The notes beneath the pieces are model-generated. The model was not told the origin of the DNA. It worked only from the letters and a program-made list of their open reading frames with translations, and searched no databases. This document shows positions 33,682-46,480 of a stretch of 64,000 nucleotides of DNA, piece after piece. The translations under genes and the position numbers were made by a program. The DNA lies in NCBI RefSeq assembly GCF_011386835.1, contig NC_088797.1, positions 64,071,587-64,135,586 of the forward strand, given 5' to 3'. This DNA comes from Chrysemys picta bellii (lineage: Eukaryota; Chordata; Testudines; Emydidae). Within the stretch, counting starts at the first letter, position 1. Each line of letters begins with the position of its first letter.

Positions 33682-33874
33682 CAGCAGCCCTCAAACTGGG
33701 TCAGGACCAAAATGGGGTTGCCAGGGCCAGCATTAGATTTGCTGAGACCCAGGGCTGAAGCCCAAGCTCCACCCCTACCCAGAGCAGTGGGGCTCGGGCT
33801 CCGCACCCCCCGGGTCATATAGTAACTTTGTTGTTGGAAGGGGGTTGCGGTGCAGTGAAGTTTGCAAGCCCCTG
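33682..33874. mobile_element. Short nonautonomous hAT element
   Basis: Inverted ends CAGCAGCCCTCAAACTGGGT and AGTTTGCAAGCCCCTG, with partly matching 8-bp flanks (TTCTAGTA and CTCCAATA). The GC-rich interior (GGGGCTCGGGCTCCGC) matches a common reptile hAT MITE. Confidence 0.7.
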
Positions 33875-36800
33875 CTCCAATATACAAGTTTCATTAGGCC
33901 ATGCAACCATTATTGCATTGCTGAACCCTCACCTCTAATTATTGATCTGTCCTGAATCAGAGCTCAAGTTTTGCAAGGAAAAAGAGTCAGAATAGGCCTG
34001 CTCTACTTGGGAAAGTACTTCTTAACATCAGAACATAAAAGTGAAGCCACTAAAAAGCAAGACTGAATTATTCCTTACACCAACAGCTCAAGTAAGTGAC
34101 ACCAGTAGTCACAGTGCAGAGTATTTTTAGAACTGGGATATTTGAGGGTAAAGTTCCTGGATCAAAGCCTAGAAGTTACACAGATACACCCACCCACCCC
34201 ACCAAAGAATCATCCGAGTACCTCCACAGCAGTTCATGGATAACCTTCCCAAAGAGTGCTTTGTAAAACACTTGGAGATAGCAGTTAAAGGAGGTAGTAG
34301 AAAAGTGCAATATGTAAAGTGTTAAGAGGGTGTGCCTGGGAACAATTAGACTGCACAGATGTCCTGGATCTCTGCTTTCAGACCTTTATAAAGGAACAGA
34401 CTGTGGACATTCATGGATGATTAACTCATGACAATAGCCCAGGGCAATTCATTCACGCTTATTTTAATAAACTTGCAGCCTTCAATTGGTGGTATTGAAG
34501 GATCGTTTATGAGTAGGTTCATTTACTCATTCCTCCCCAAGAGGCTACAGAGACTACCTGCTCACTTTCTGTCAAAAGCTCAGCTATGTGGGATCCCACT
34601 GGGTTCTTTCTGGTCACCCTTCCTATTCCAAGGGAATGTGGAAACCCCAACCCCCTCCGAAAACTGAAGTGGTTTTGTCCAATGTGTCTTCAATATGCTG
34701 ATAGTTCTCAACTTTTGATCAAATCCAGATTCTACAGTTTCATTCTTTTCTTGTTGCCTGGCCACAAGAAAATCTAGAGGAAAGTCCGAGGAAGTTCACT
34801 GGATTGAGTGGTGCTTCTTGGTAAGGGAGTAATGTAGGGGCAATCACTCAGGGTGCATGCCTATCCTTTGTTGGCATTATCTGCCCCAAAATTTATTGAG
34901 TACAGTGTTAACTTTCTGGAAAGACACAAGGCATCACTGGCTGAGTTCAGCTACACTCAAAGCAGGAAACCAAGAGTTAAAGGTACACATCACCACTCTG
35001 CCCTCTGCAGCTGGCACTAACCCCGGGGAAGGTTTCAGCAAGGGGTATGCCATAATAAGTACCCCTGGATGACTAAAAATATGCCAGTTTGTCCCATCTT
35101 CCACAGATTTGAATTACAGTGTTTATTTGCACAGTCCAGCTGCAGTATCAGGAGTAGCTATTGAATGGTGGAATTAGTAGGAACAGGTTGGCAGAGGTTT
35201 CACTAATATGAGGAAAGATGCATGTGTAACTCAGGGGAACAAGTATGCCTCATTTCAGTGAGGAGGTCTGTGTCAGTAGCAGGGCACAGGAGACATTACG
35301 GACTGTTACCACTCTGGTGGCATGTATGCATATGTTCCCCAGGGCTCAGTGAAGGGAAAGTGAAGACAATCTCAGAAGGAATCTTCAGGGGAAAGGTGAA
35401 GAGGTGATAACACTTTGCAAGATTGCATCAGTTTGTGTCAGGTGGAGGTAGCTCCTGTTTGCTACACCTAACCTAAACCTACGTTTTGCCTTAGCAAAAA
35501 AGTAGTGTTAGATTTTGCCCTATGGTGCTCTGCTCCTAGTGTTCTGTGCCATCTTGAGACTAGAGTGCTAATATATGTGTAATTGACATGTTAGGGTATA
35601 ACCTGAAGGAAAAGCTAAAGTTGTGTTTTGGGTGTGGGATGTTCTTTAACTATAGTTCTTGATATGTAGAGGTTTGACTGTAGCTGAATTTGACGTTTGG
35701 GAAGAACACCAGGCATCACCAGACAACCTTAATTCTGTGTTACGAAGTTTGGGGGGGAATTTGATTTCCTTGTTAATAAAGTAAATAAATAATCTGCATC
35801 CTTGTGTTCCACAGCCTCTGGCTCCTTCACAGTGATTATCTGAGCCACAGAAATCACTGGCTGTATGTCAGCCCCTTCACTGCCCCCCACAGCATCTCTG
35901 TGCCTGTCCAGCAGCTTGACTCTCCCTCCCCAGCCCTCTTCCCCAAGGGTTGAGAAGCTGGGGAAGAGAATGTAGAAACAGTGCAGAGACTGACATGGAG
36001 CCAGTGAGGACACAGCTGAACCCTTTCTCCTTCCCCACAGCTCTTCTGAACTGCGCTGACCTGCCCTTTCCCCCTAGAAGCAGCAGCAGCAAGGGGAAGG
36101 CTATGCCTAGTGTCCCTTCCCTATTACTGGAGGCAGCATGGGAAAGGAAGTTTTGGGTTCCTTCTCTTGATCAAGGAAGAGTGGAGGCAAGGGCAGGGCC
36201 TAAACTCCCTCCTTTGCTCTGGTTAAGCAGCCATGGGATGAAATGTTGAATAAGGGGATGGAGAGAGGTAATTGTAGGACGGGGGGGGGGGGGGGGAGGC
36301 CCAGCTGATTCCATTTCCCTTCTACTTCAAATATGTCACAGAAGGGGAAGGTGCCCCCCTTCCACTGGTTCTGCTCTGTTAGTGCTTCTAAGCTCTCAGA
36401 AACCAAAGGTCCCTTGGAGGATGAGCCCTTATTCACTAAGGGATTGTAGAAAAGTTACATTTTTGGAAACCCAGTTTTTCCATCACAGTTTTAGTCACTG
36501 AACCGTGTTTTCAAAACAGTGTTTGGATGATCCCTTACACTTCAATAAGGGTTGTGGTCTCAAGTTCTGCTGGCCCCTCAGAGCATTGCCCTCAGCAGGG
36601 AAGGTTAGCAGAGGTGTAGAGTTCCCACCCATTCCCTGCACTGCTCCAACCCCTTCCACATCTCTCATTCACTGCTCTGACACCCCCTCTTCACCACATT
36701 CCCTCGAGCTGCACCAAAGTGGTATGTGAGCAGCTCATGTCACAGGGAAAGGGCAGACACTGTGTCAATTAACCCCTTGACCAAGTGACCCAGAGACTTG

Positions 36801-37327
36801 CTCAGTCCTGCTGCTCAGGAAGCAAGTAAAGCCCTGTGACATGGAGAAACTTTCTTCAATTTACAGGTCACAAGAGTGACTTGTCCAGCATCTCAGAAGT
36901 CAGTGGTAAGGCTATGAGCTGCTCCCACCCAATCTTATGCTTTTAAGCACGAAAGCTGGTATTTTCACAGGAGCTTGAGAGTTAGGTTCGCATCTCCTTC
37001 TGATTTGTGGGATTTGGGTGCTGAAATCCCTTAGGCTCCTTTGAAAATCCCACATTTCCTCTGAATGGTCAAGCCATCTGACAACTAACTTGCTATCCAT
37101 AGACAGTAAGGGAGAGAGGAGTGTTCTCTATCAGCAGAGGGTTCATGAACATGGCCAGTGAAGTCTTAGCTCCATCAATGCTGACTGGTGGTTTATTGGA
37201 GGGATGTTAAGATCTGGCCAGATGTGGCCTTCTGATTTCATTTATGTCCCAGATCAGCATTAGGATCTGTAAGGGCTCAGGTGCAAAAGCTCACAAAGCC
37301 TCTGTGGTGATGAAGTTTTGCCCAACC
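33875..37327. other. AP3M1 first-intron sequence, nothing recognised
   Basis: No supported gene or element. Contains a G16 run (36281-36296). Confidence 0.45.
36281..36296. repeat. G16 homopolymer
   Basis: Uninterrupted G run; quadruplex-prone and likely unstable. Confidence 0.9.
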
Positions 37328-37952
37328 TGTGATGGGGTGTTCACCTGACACTGGCCTAGAAGAGCCAATTAACCGGATAGGCCACTTCTGAGGGGGAATT
37401 AGGTGGCCTAAATAATCCACTTAATTATAATGGAGCCCAGCTGAGAAGGAACAGGTGGGGCTAGTATAGAGACAGGAAGCTAGCAGCAGAAGGAGAATGC
37501 AGTGAAGGAGTCTGTAGCCATGCTCTGGCCATTAGAGAGTGAAGGAAGGAAGGAAGGAAGGAAATCTAGGGGAACTGATGTATGTAAAGGCTCAGGGAAA
37601 TGGCAGCAGGTTTAAGATGGTGCAGACCTTGGCTGCTGATTAGAGGTAGATCATGGAGTAAAAGGGTGGTCCTGGGTTACCCTACCAGCCACTGGTGAGG
37701 TAGCACTCACTGTCTCGGCAGCAAATGGAAAGACTTGCAGAGACAATTTGTACAAAAAGACTGATTCCTCTTCTGGGGTACGTACTATACTGACCTGGCC
37801 AGAAAGAAAGAGCACACTAAGTCACAGAGTGTGAGGGAGAGAAGTGGCAGGGTATACAACAAACTGCAGAAGGGGATATGGGACCTGGAAAGAGCTAATC
37901 CCCCAGAACAGCCAGGAGGTGGCGCCATACTCGTGAGTGAACCACCATGACA
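37328..37952 (+). mobile_element. Probable solo LTR
   Basis: From TGTGATGGGGTGTTCACC to GTGAACCACCATGACA, giving TG...CA ends. The opening and the GTGAGTGA...CACCATGACA end are like those of a turtle LTR family that I recognise. An (AAGG)n tract lies inside at 37541-37562. No matching target duplication was found, so limits are approximate. Confidence 0.55.
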
Positions 37953-38978
37953 GATGCTTAACTGGAAAAAAAAAAAAAATGATTTTTTTCCACCTGTCCT
38001 CTTCACGTTTATTCTGTATTACAGATGAGTTTTTAATGTTAAACTGCAGGGTGGCTGGTCATGTCAAAGCAAAGGCAGGGTTAGTTTTTTTCTTTTTTGA
38101 AGCCTGGACATACTTGAACTTTGACAACTGATAACTCCCAGATCTTTCCTGTTTAATATTTGGACTCCTAGTTTTTCACTCAAATATCATACACTACTTA
38201 CAGATGAATACATTGCTCCTCACAAAGCAGACATGACAGACAATTCTACCACACAGCTTTTGGTTACATTCAATAATGGAGCCAGAGTAACAGCTCCTCT
38301 GAATTATCAGACACATCCTATCAACCAACCATAGACATTGGTACTGTTGCCACATAGAACTGAACCTCAGATGTTTCTAGAAGCCTAACTGCTGCTTCTT
38401 CAAGTTACTGCACATGTGGGAGTGTGCCCAAACATGGGAGTTGGAAACGCTTTCACTGGTACTGTCCAGTAGCATTCCCTTGCCACCACTCTTCCCCTGA
38501 GGGAATAGCAATCCCAACCCCAGTTCCTTTGAATGCCTGGGGCAGTGAGTTTGAACAACAGAGTGTTCCCCTCTGTGGTCTATTTTTCTTTTTCCTGTTG
38601 GTTTTGTTACTTAATCATTAGACTAATAGTTAATGTTTGTAGTTAGTGTAATTGTTACTGTTTCATTTGTCTTACTGCCAGTAAGACAATTTGAAATACG
38701 AAGAAAGAGCACAGAACAGAGCTAATGGTGGAGCCTAGATCTCCTGGCTTCAAGCCATGACCCTCCTGTGCCAGGGGGTTATTCCTCTGACACCCATGAC
38801 TGTTTGGGGGAGGAGCATAATCTTCAAGTGTGCTATATGCAAGTCCATCAAGAAGCAAAACACACAAGGAGAGACAGTCCAGACTGACTTTTTCATCATG
38901 GAAAAAAATCTGTAACAGCTTTGATAAACTCTGAACATAGAGCTGGTTGTGAGATAATACACCCCTGTATTTCCCACC

Positions 38979-39839
38979 CTTCACACTATTATAATCTTTG
39001 TACAAAGTATGCCTTGTAAGGTAGCCTTTGAAAACTCAGTTTGCTGGTCATCAAGTAGGGAGGTTCAAACAAGTGGGAGGGAAAAAAAACAGCAGGGACT
39101 ACACTTCCACACATATGCTTTGTCTCCTAGGTCTCAGCTGGAAGTGATTTTCAAGAGAGGAACTGAAACTATAAAAATAAGGGACAAACACCCAAAAGGA
39201 CCCCTCCCCTCAACTCCCTGCCTGCCTCATTCTCTGCACCTGAGAAGACAAAATGGAAGCCGTCACTGGACTCTGGGGTACGTGTTCTGACCTGAAAGCT
39301 TGGTCAGTAATCTCTGGGAGCATGGGGTGAAAGTTTGCTTTGCAACTAAAATAATTTAAGTAGATATTAGTAAGAGTCATACTTTTTTCTTAACCATTTG
39401 ACTCTTATGCCTCATTACTTACGCTCCTAAAATCTTAGTTTTATGGTTTTATCTAACCCAGTGTGTTTAAACTGAAGTGTTTGGGTAACTATTTGAAGTA
39501 ATCAACTAGCATTATTATTCCCTTAAAGGAATAATAGACTTAATATACTTGTACTATCCGGAAGAGGGCTGGGCAGTTCAAGACGTACCGAGTCTTGGAT
39601 TTTCTCATAGAGATGTCTGTTGGGGGTCAACCTGCAGTATCACCAAAGCTGGTGAGAGCTAGGATGTAGCTGGCTGGCTGCAGTCACACACAGACTCAAG
39701 GTGTGGCTTGCATGTTAGAAGTCTATTTGTGAGCAGCCCAGGTGGGCAAGCAAGCAGCAAGGCATTGTAAGCTATCAAAGGTTGAAGGGCAGCGAGACAC
39801 AGCCCCCCCAAAGTCTAGATTGTATTCTGGTATGTCACA
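38979..39839 (+). mobile_element. Solo LTR inside the DIRS-type element
   Basis: Homologous throughout to the LTR at 26010-27059 (for example CAGTTTGCTGGTCATC near 39040, GAGGGCTGGGCAGTTCAAG near 39563, terminal GGTATGTCACA at 39829-39839). TATAAAA lies at 39170-39176. The left edge is diverged (TCACACTATTATAATC), so it is placed to within about 20 bp. No internal retroviral sequence. Confidence 0.72.
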
Positions 39840-40436
39840 CTGGTAGAGACTTCCTCATTTCTAATTTATCCTCCTTGCAATGCTCGTCACCAGGGATGAG
39901 ACACCAAGCTCAGGAACAATCAGGAAGCCTAGACACACTCCAATCCATCAGGACAGTCACAGACCCCTATTGTCCAAGGACACAGGCTCAGACTCCAATT
40001 CAGTTCCCCAGCACTGAGCCGTGTCTCCTATGCCAGGTGCAAGGAAGAGCTCTTCAAAAGAGTTGTTGCTACAGGAAGAAGTTGCAGTGGAATCATCAGT
40101 GTTGCACCATAGCAAGGAGCCAGTACAAATGGTATCTTTGACAAAAAGCGCTAAAGGGCAAAGATGCATCTCATTCTATTTTAGTACCAGATTCAGCTGC
40201 ACAGGCGTGCTCAGGAAACTCTACCTCACTATCTCTTTTGTCAGCTCTGGCAGCATTAGTTAAATCCTGCTCTACATCAGCAGCTGCAGTCACTGAGGAA
40301 TTGTTAATATGGAGGGGGTCAGCAACAGCACCCTCAGCACGGATGTTGCTTAACAATTTTATAGCTGTCAATAGATCCACAGGGTCTGATCTATGCCCCA
40401 GCCGGTGATCAGTCTCTTGGGAGTGACCCCTTTAAT

Positions 40437-40545
40437 GTGCTGGACCCAGAGCCAGTACTAGGCATAAGCAAACTAAGCAATTGCTTAGGCTCTAAGCAGC
40501 TCAAGGGGCTAGCACCACCTTTGCCTGGGCCCCAAGAACCTACAC
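40437..40545. repeat. Possible hAT MITE fragment
   Basis: AGAGCCAGTACTAGGCATAA then TTGCTTAGGCTC recalls the terminal part of the hAT element at 59232 (GGCCGGTGCTGCCATTAAGC then TTGCCTAGGGC). No second terminus found. Confidence 0.35.
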
Positions 40546-41555
40546 AGTTCCACTAGGGTAGGGTTATGGTCTCCAAGATTGGGCCTTTGGCTCCAGCAAT
40601 CCCTGTCCCTCTCCGTAGCTCCCAACGGCAAACTCCTGTGGGAAGCTTGTACTACCCCGCTTCAGGGTGCAATGCTCTCAGCAAGAATTTGCAAGTGTTT
40701 TCAAAACAAGGTAATTTCCCTCCTTTATTCTCCAGCTCAGTTTGCATATCCCACTGCCAGGGTTTCCTGCTTTTAGGTGTGAACTGTTCAGTCACTGGGG
40801 AGGAACAACAAATCCTAAATGATTGAGAAATGCCTGTTCATCAGGAAAATTCTTTGATCTTCCACTTTGTTCTTTGGTACCCAATAAAACCCTTTCACAG
40901 GCTACACTAATGTCAGCTGAGGATTTAAAAAACACCTTTCTAGAATGACTGAAGTGCATGGGGGGAAAAACAATACCCTTGGACATTCCATTGGAGACAG
41001 TTCAGAAAAAGCCTATCAGCTGTTTGTATTCTATAACCAACATCCCAAAGCAGAGTGGCTCTACCTATTAGTGAAGGGATATTGGAGTCAAAGTTCTTTA
41101 GATGATCCTGCCTTCATTTCAGCCACTTCAAAATATGCTGATCATATATATCAAGTATTGTCAAAAGGTCCTGAGTATTTTTTTATACCCTGGCTCCATC
41201 TTCACTGGTGGTGTTGCCACCAGTGAGAGATCAAAACAGTCAAGGAAATCAGCTCCCAAGGAGAAAGAACCCAAAAGCCTGGATCTCTAAGAAAGCTACC
41301 TTCAGTCGCTTTGCATGTCAGAACAGCAAACTATCAAACCATGCTAACTAAGTAGGGACTATCTGCAATGGGATAGACTGTCAGATTAATGACAAGTTAC
41401 CCTCGGTTTAAGACAAGTGTAGAATAAATAACTAATTCTTTAATTTTGTATCTTAAGGAAACGTGTTGTAAAGAAAGGCCCTGACTAGCAAGTAGAAGGC
41501 AGGCCTTTAAAATAATGAGTTATAAAGCCTACAGGAATGGAGTATGGAAGATATC

Positions 41556-42655
41556 TGTGACACTCTATACCTCGGGAGTGCCAGATAACCCCCATATTCC
41601 TCATCTATATACACAATTGGGATATTGCATATAAAACTTGTCATGTGAGGTACTAGGGAAAGGTTATGATCTGCTGAAACCCACTGTTTCATCTAAATGT
41701 GTATTTAATGCATAAAAAAATATAAATTGTGTTGTATGGTTTTCACTAAAATATACTGAGAGTTTGGAAAATGCCCAGATACTAGCTCTCCAGAAACAAT
41801 GACAAGGGAGGTAACCAACACTCAGGTGGGTGCTGAACAGACATCACCAGCCATTGTCCAGCAGAGGAGTTACAATTCCATGACTCACTCGCAGGAGAGA
41901 CACCCAAGTACTGCTTCACCTTGTGCCCACCAGATAAGCCTAGACTTGTGTTCTCCAAGACTAAGGGTATAAAACAGAACACAGTGGCCCCATGCTTAGC
42001 CCCCCCCCCCTTCCCTCCCAATGCTGCAAACAACAAGGACACGAGAAGATTGAAGACTAACAGGGGAGACTGGCCCAGATTTCAAGGGTGAAAGCTGTGT
42101 ACTTATGAACTGCAATATCCAGTGGGGATGAGAAAAACTGCTTAATCTAGACGTTGCCCAGTCTAATAGAGTTGAGAGTTTAGACTGCGTGCTTATTATT
42201 TTATTTTGGTAACCACTCTGACTTTTTTTGCCTATCACTTAAAAATCTATCTTTTGTAGTCAGTAAACTTGCTTTACTGTTTATCTTTAGCAGTAAGTTT
42301 GTCTGAAGTGTTTGGTAAATCTGCTCAGGTTTACAAAGACTGGTGTATATCCACTTTTTGTTGATGAAGTGGTGAACCAATGAATAAACTGTCACTGCTC
42401 GTCTTGAGCAGTGTAAGATGGTATATTCCTGAGGTACAAGGCTGGCAGGATTTGGCTGGTGCCTTTCTGTGTGATTCATGGGCGCATTCATGCAATCTAG
42501 CTGGGCATGGGGCTCCACATGCAGTTGTACTGAGTGATAACAGCACCTGGAGCGGTTTGCTGCTTGTCACTAGCCAAGTATTATGAGTGACAGCCCAGAC
42601 TGGAGAGTTAAGGGGGCACAGCAATCCCATAGTCCCAGGCTGCACCTTGGGGATC
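41556..42655 (+). mobile_element. Solo LTR inside the DIRS-type element
   Basis: Begins TGTGACACTCTATACCTC and has a TATA box (TATAAAA 41968-41974), a CT-rich tract and a downstream region that ends near CACCTTGGGGATCCCA (42640-42656). The 5' part resembles the LTRs at 26010 and 38979. The right limit is uncertain because the terminal CA is not clear. Confidence 0.62.
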
Positions 42656-43285
42656 CCATTAGTCTGGTTAAAAAAAAAAAAAAATTCTTTAAAAACAAAA
42701 AAACAAACCTCTAACCAGTAGGGGGTTTGCAAATGGTTTTAACACAAGAATCTGTTTTAAAGGAGCCAGCTGGAACCTTCCCACCCCACATGCCAGTGTT
42801 ATCTTAAAAGTAAAGCTTATGCAAACCCTGATGCAATGCAAGTCTGTTGGTCAGCAAAGAGGAGGGGATGAAAGGCCTTGGAGAAAGGAGGTTGTAAATC
42901 TAATCTGGATTAAGATGGGAAATAAGGATGAACCCTCTCAAATTGGTGTTTAGCTAAAGTCAGTAACTGACTAACAAACAAGTGATGTCATTAAGGATAT
43001 AAAAATTAAACTCTTGAAGGGTTTATGGCTAATACCTGCCTGACCATATTGGGGCTGACCAACATGAGACTAAGCATCCCTGGGTTTAGACCATTTTTAA
43101 GTATCTCAATCAAATGCTTATAAATGTTTTGTTACTGTTGGATGTAGAAAATTGCTTATTTAGGCAAGTTTAAAAATGGCATAAAGTCCTTTGGTCTTTG
43201 GATTTAATAAAGGAATTGATAGCTAAATAAGCGTTGTGTTAATACCCTGCATAAAACAACACCTCCAACAAGTTTAAATGAATCT
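42656..43285. other. Unassigned insertion between LTR and DIRS gag
   Basis: A-rich stretch (42669-42712), then sequence ending in TAATACCCTGCATAAAACAA before DIRS gag resumes near 43290. It separates mid from late gag, so it is probably another insertion, possibly LTR-like. No TG...CA ends or duplication identified. Confidence 0.4.
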
Positions 43286-46200
43286 GTAAAGAGGATCCAC
43301 TGACTGCTAAAATCTCTTCAAACTACATTAGATGCTGCTGATTCTGGTGTTTGTTCAACGGCTCCAAGTGCAGTGATGCAAAGCTCATCATGGTTATCTA
43401 TAACAATTTTCCTGAGAGAAGTGCAAGCAACCATTGACGATTTACCATTCAATGGGCAGAATTTATTTAGCACTAAGGCTGATGAGTCTCCTTGTTAAGA
43501 AACTAGAGATCCACACTCAGATTATTGGATTTATATAATCCTATGTTCAGAAAGAAAATTTCATCCTCAATCTTCATTCTCTAGTATAGACAGAGAAACA
43601 CTCCAATATAAAGAAAGACATTCTCATACCTGAGCAATCCATAAAGATCTAGATATTAGAAAAAGCCAGTTTACCCTTGGACTAATCTATACCCTTCTAC
43701 TCCCTCTTTGGTTCCCATCTGTTGTATTTTGAGGAGGCTTGGATGGTGATCACCACAGATCAATGAGTCCTTCAAAATCAGGGACAGCTATGCCATTCAA
43801 TTTCAAACCTTGCCTCCTTCCCACCCTCTTCCCAGGTACCATTTTCATATGAGTGCCATGCATTTTATGGCTCCAGGGCATCATTAACAGCTCTTCCTTT
43901 CAGAATTTCATCACCCAAGGGTGTTTACAATGTGCCAATCAGTAGTAGCAACTCATCTATGCAGACAAGGGTTGCACATTTAACTTCTGACTGGCTTGTG
44001 CGTGTGCATAGGGAAAGTGGAGGGGCAGGGACAGAAAAATAACAAATGTAGGTAATAACCCACTTTCCTTGTGGTTATCCCCCCAGATTTGAGGATCAAC
44101 TTAAAGTTTAATCTGATTCCATCCCTATCTATAAAGTTCACTAAACTCTCCTAGATTCGGTAGCAGTGAGAGCATTCCTCCCACTGGACAGATTCCTGAT
44201 TAAAAAACCTGTACTTGGCCTCAAACAAAAACAAGGATGTCTCAAACTTCTAGGCCACATGGCTTCATGTACGTTCATAACTTCATTTGCCAGACTGTGT
44301 CTCAGACCACTTCAAGCTAGAATCAAGCCAGTTTGCAAATCAAGACTTGACATCATTAAATGTGCTGATTTCCAATTAAATTCTAACCTCTATGCAATGG
44401 TGAATGATAGGAAAGATACATGCAGGAATTCAGTTGGCTTCTCTGATTGTGTCCAAAACTCTGATTAATCCAAGATGGTTTGAGAAACACAAATAGATCA
44501 TTCAGCCTCATGAATTTAGGTCTCATCTAGAATACACAATTTACATGAATGTGCTAGAATTTGCAAGCTAATCTCACTGCTCTTAAAAGTGTTTCTACCT
44601 ATATTCAAGGATTCTTCAATCCAAGGTGTCTCAGACAATTTCACAGGGGCCTATTCTATAAACAGGCAAGGTGGTGTGATATCAGAACTTCTTTGTCAGG
44701 AAGCCATAAACGTTGGGAATGGAGCATTCAGACAGCTCTTCACTTCCCAGGAGTCTAGTGGCCGTACTAAGCAAGAAAATACCCTGACCCATGAGTGGCA
44801 ATTAAAAAACTGACTGAGGAGGGCTTCCCCATACAGACTTATTCATGTCAAATCAAAACAGGAAAGTGTCTGATATTTTGTTCTCAAGCAGGAAAGAGTC
44901 CAGGATCTCTAGCAGTTGCCTTCATTATTTGTTGGTCACACCATCTGATGTATGCTTTCCCTCTGCTCCCATTAAATCCAAGAGTGTTTTGAAAAATAAG
45001 GCAAGAAAAAGCTTGAGTTGTATTGGTCGCTCCTGCTTTATCTAATCAGTTTTGGTTCTCAGACCTACTGCTATTGTCAACTCTCCAATTGATCATGACC
45101 TTTATGAATTGGAAATGTGAAATCACAAAATCAGTCTAATTCTTTACCCAAACCCAGCCTCATTGAATATCACACCTTAAATAATCTCTTATGTCCTTAG
45201 TAAAAAGTGTTCTTCAGAATAGGACGTTATCCCTATATACTGCTAAATGGAAACCTTTTTCATTATGGGTGAGATCTTAAGAGGGTTACATTCCATATTG
45301 GTGTTCTAGTCCAGTTATCTTAGATTACTTATATTTAAAGCACTCTGGTGTGGAAGCAGGGAAAGAGAGGGTTTAAGTGCGGCCATTTAAGTGTCAGACA
45401 GATTTGAGAGGGCTTGTTCACATTTTTTCCTCCTGTAAGAAAGGCAGCTACACCATGGGACTTAAATATAGTCTTTTCTTTACTTACAGATCCTCCCTTT
45501 GAGCCTTTATCCAACTGTCCAATTCATCTGTCAATTAAGATGGCATTCTTGGTGGCAATTACATCAGCTAGTAGAATAATCAAATTGCAAGCCTTATTGA
45601 TAAATCCTTCTTACCCTACCCATATGAAACTGTGTAAGTATGAGACCACATCCATCTTTTAAGAAACTGGCAATGCTCGTAGAATAACTTACTAGCCTTG
45701 TTTCCAAAGCCTCATGCTTCATTGGCTAAATTTAAATTACATACTCCAGGTATGAGAGGATTGATATTGTATTATCAAGACAGAACTACATCTTTTCATT
45801 AAGCTTAGACTTTTCATTGCTTACGGGAATAAATCCAAGGCGATGGCTTTCATCTTTAAAACTCACAATGGGTATCGATTGTATTAGAAATGCTTATGAC
45901 ATTAAGTCCTCCTCCTTCAAACATCTGAATCCACTCCACCAGAGCACAAGTCACATCGGTAGCATGTCTAAGTCTAGTTCCAATATTTGGAAGGTCTGTG
46001 GAGCAGCTATCTGGTCTTTAGCTTATACATTTAGGAAACATTAGCAACTGCTTCAAGGATTTGACACTTGTTTCTGAAGGGAAGTTTTGCAATCTTTTTT
46101 CAGATAATTCCTAGCGTGACAATGACAATGACAGCGAAGAAACAATGATTACTTAACTTTATAGTAAATTTTGATTCTTCAAGATGTTATGCACATGTAG

Positions 46201-46480
46201 AGCCCATGACCTACCCTCTGTCCCCACAGCTTGGAGTCTTATAAATGAGGATGCTGGGGGGCAAAAGAATTGAGTGGTGGTTGGAGTAGCTGTGCTATTT
46301 AAGCCCTTGGGGCTGGAGGGGAGTACAAGGGCATAAAAGGTACATGCACAACCCCTCCTGAAAATTACTAGTGAAACATTCTGAACTCCTGTGTGGGGGT
46401 ATGTGGATACCATAAGCAGGATTCACATAGGCAGATTATCTCAAAGAGCCACAGTTACTACAAAGTAAGTAACCTTTCTT

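Larger units (their letters stand above)
38390..46480 (+). mobile_element. Long DIRS-type element, broken by LTR insertions
   Basis: Pieces occur in element order on the plus strand. A terminal region with the N-terminal gag-like segment (CAICKSIKKQNT near 38830) comes first. Mid gag follows (ISATSKYADHIYQVLSKGPE 41118; RSKQSRKSAPKEKEPKSLDL 41230-41290) and then late gag (TTLDAADSGVCS then REVQATIDDLPFNGQ, 43320-43455). Next are the RT entry region near 43750-43880, an RNase H-like part (LLGHMASCTFITSFARLCLR, 44248-44310) and a tyrosine recombinase (AATPWDLNIVFSLLTDPPFE 45440; IKMAFLVAITSASRI 45535). The terminal sequence ends near CAAAGAGCCACAGTTACTAC. All frames carry stops. LTRs at 38979 and 41556 split it. 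Tyrosine recombinase plus RT/RNase H identifies the DIRS order; individual family matches are from memory. Confidence 0.7.
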
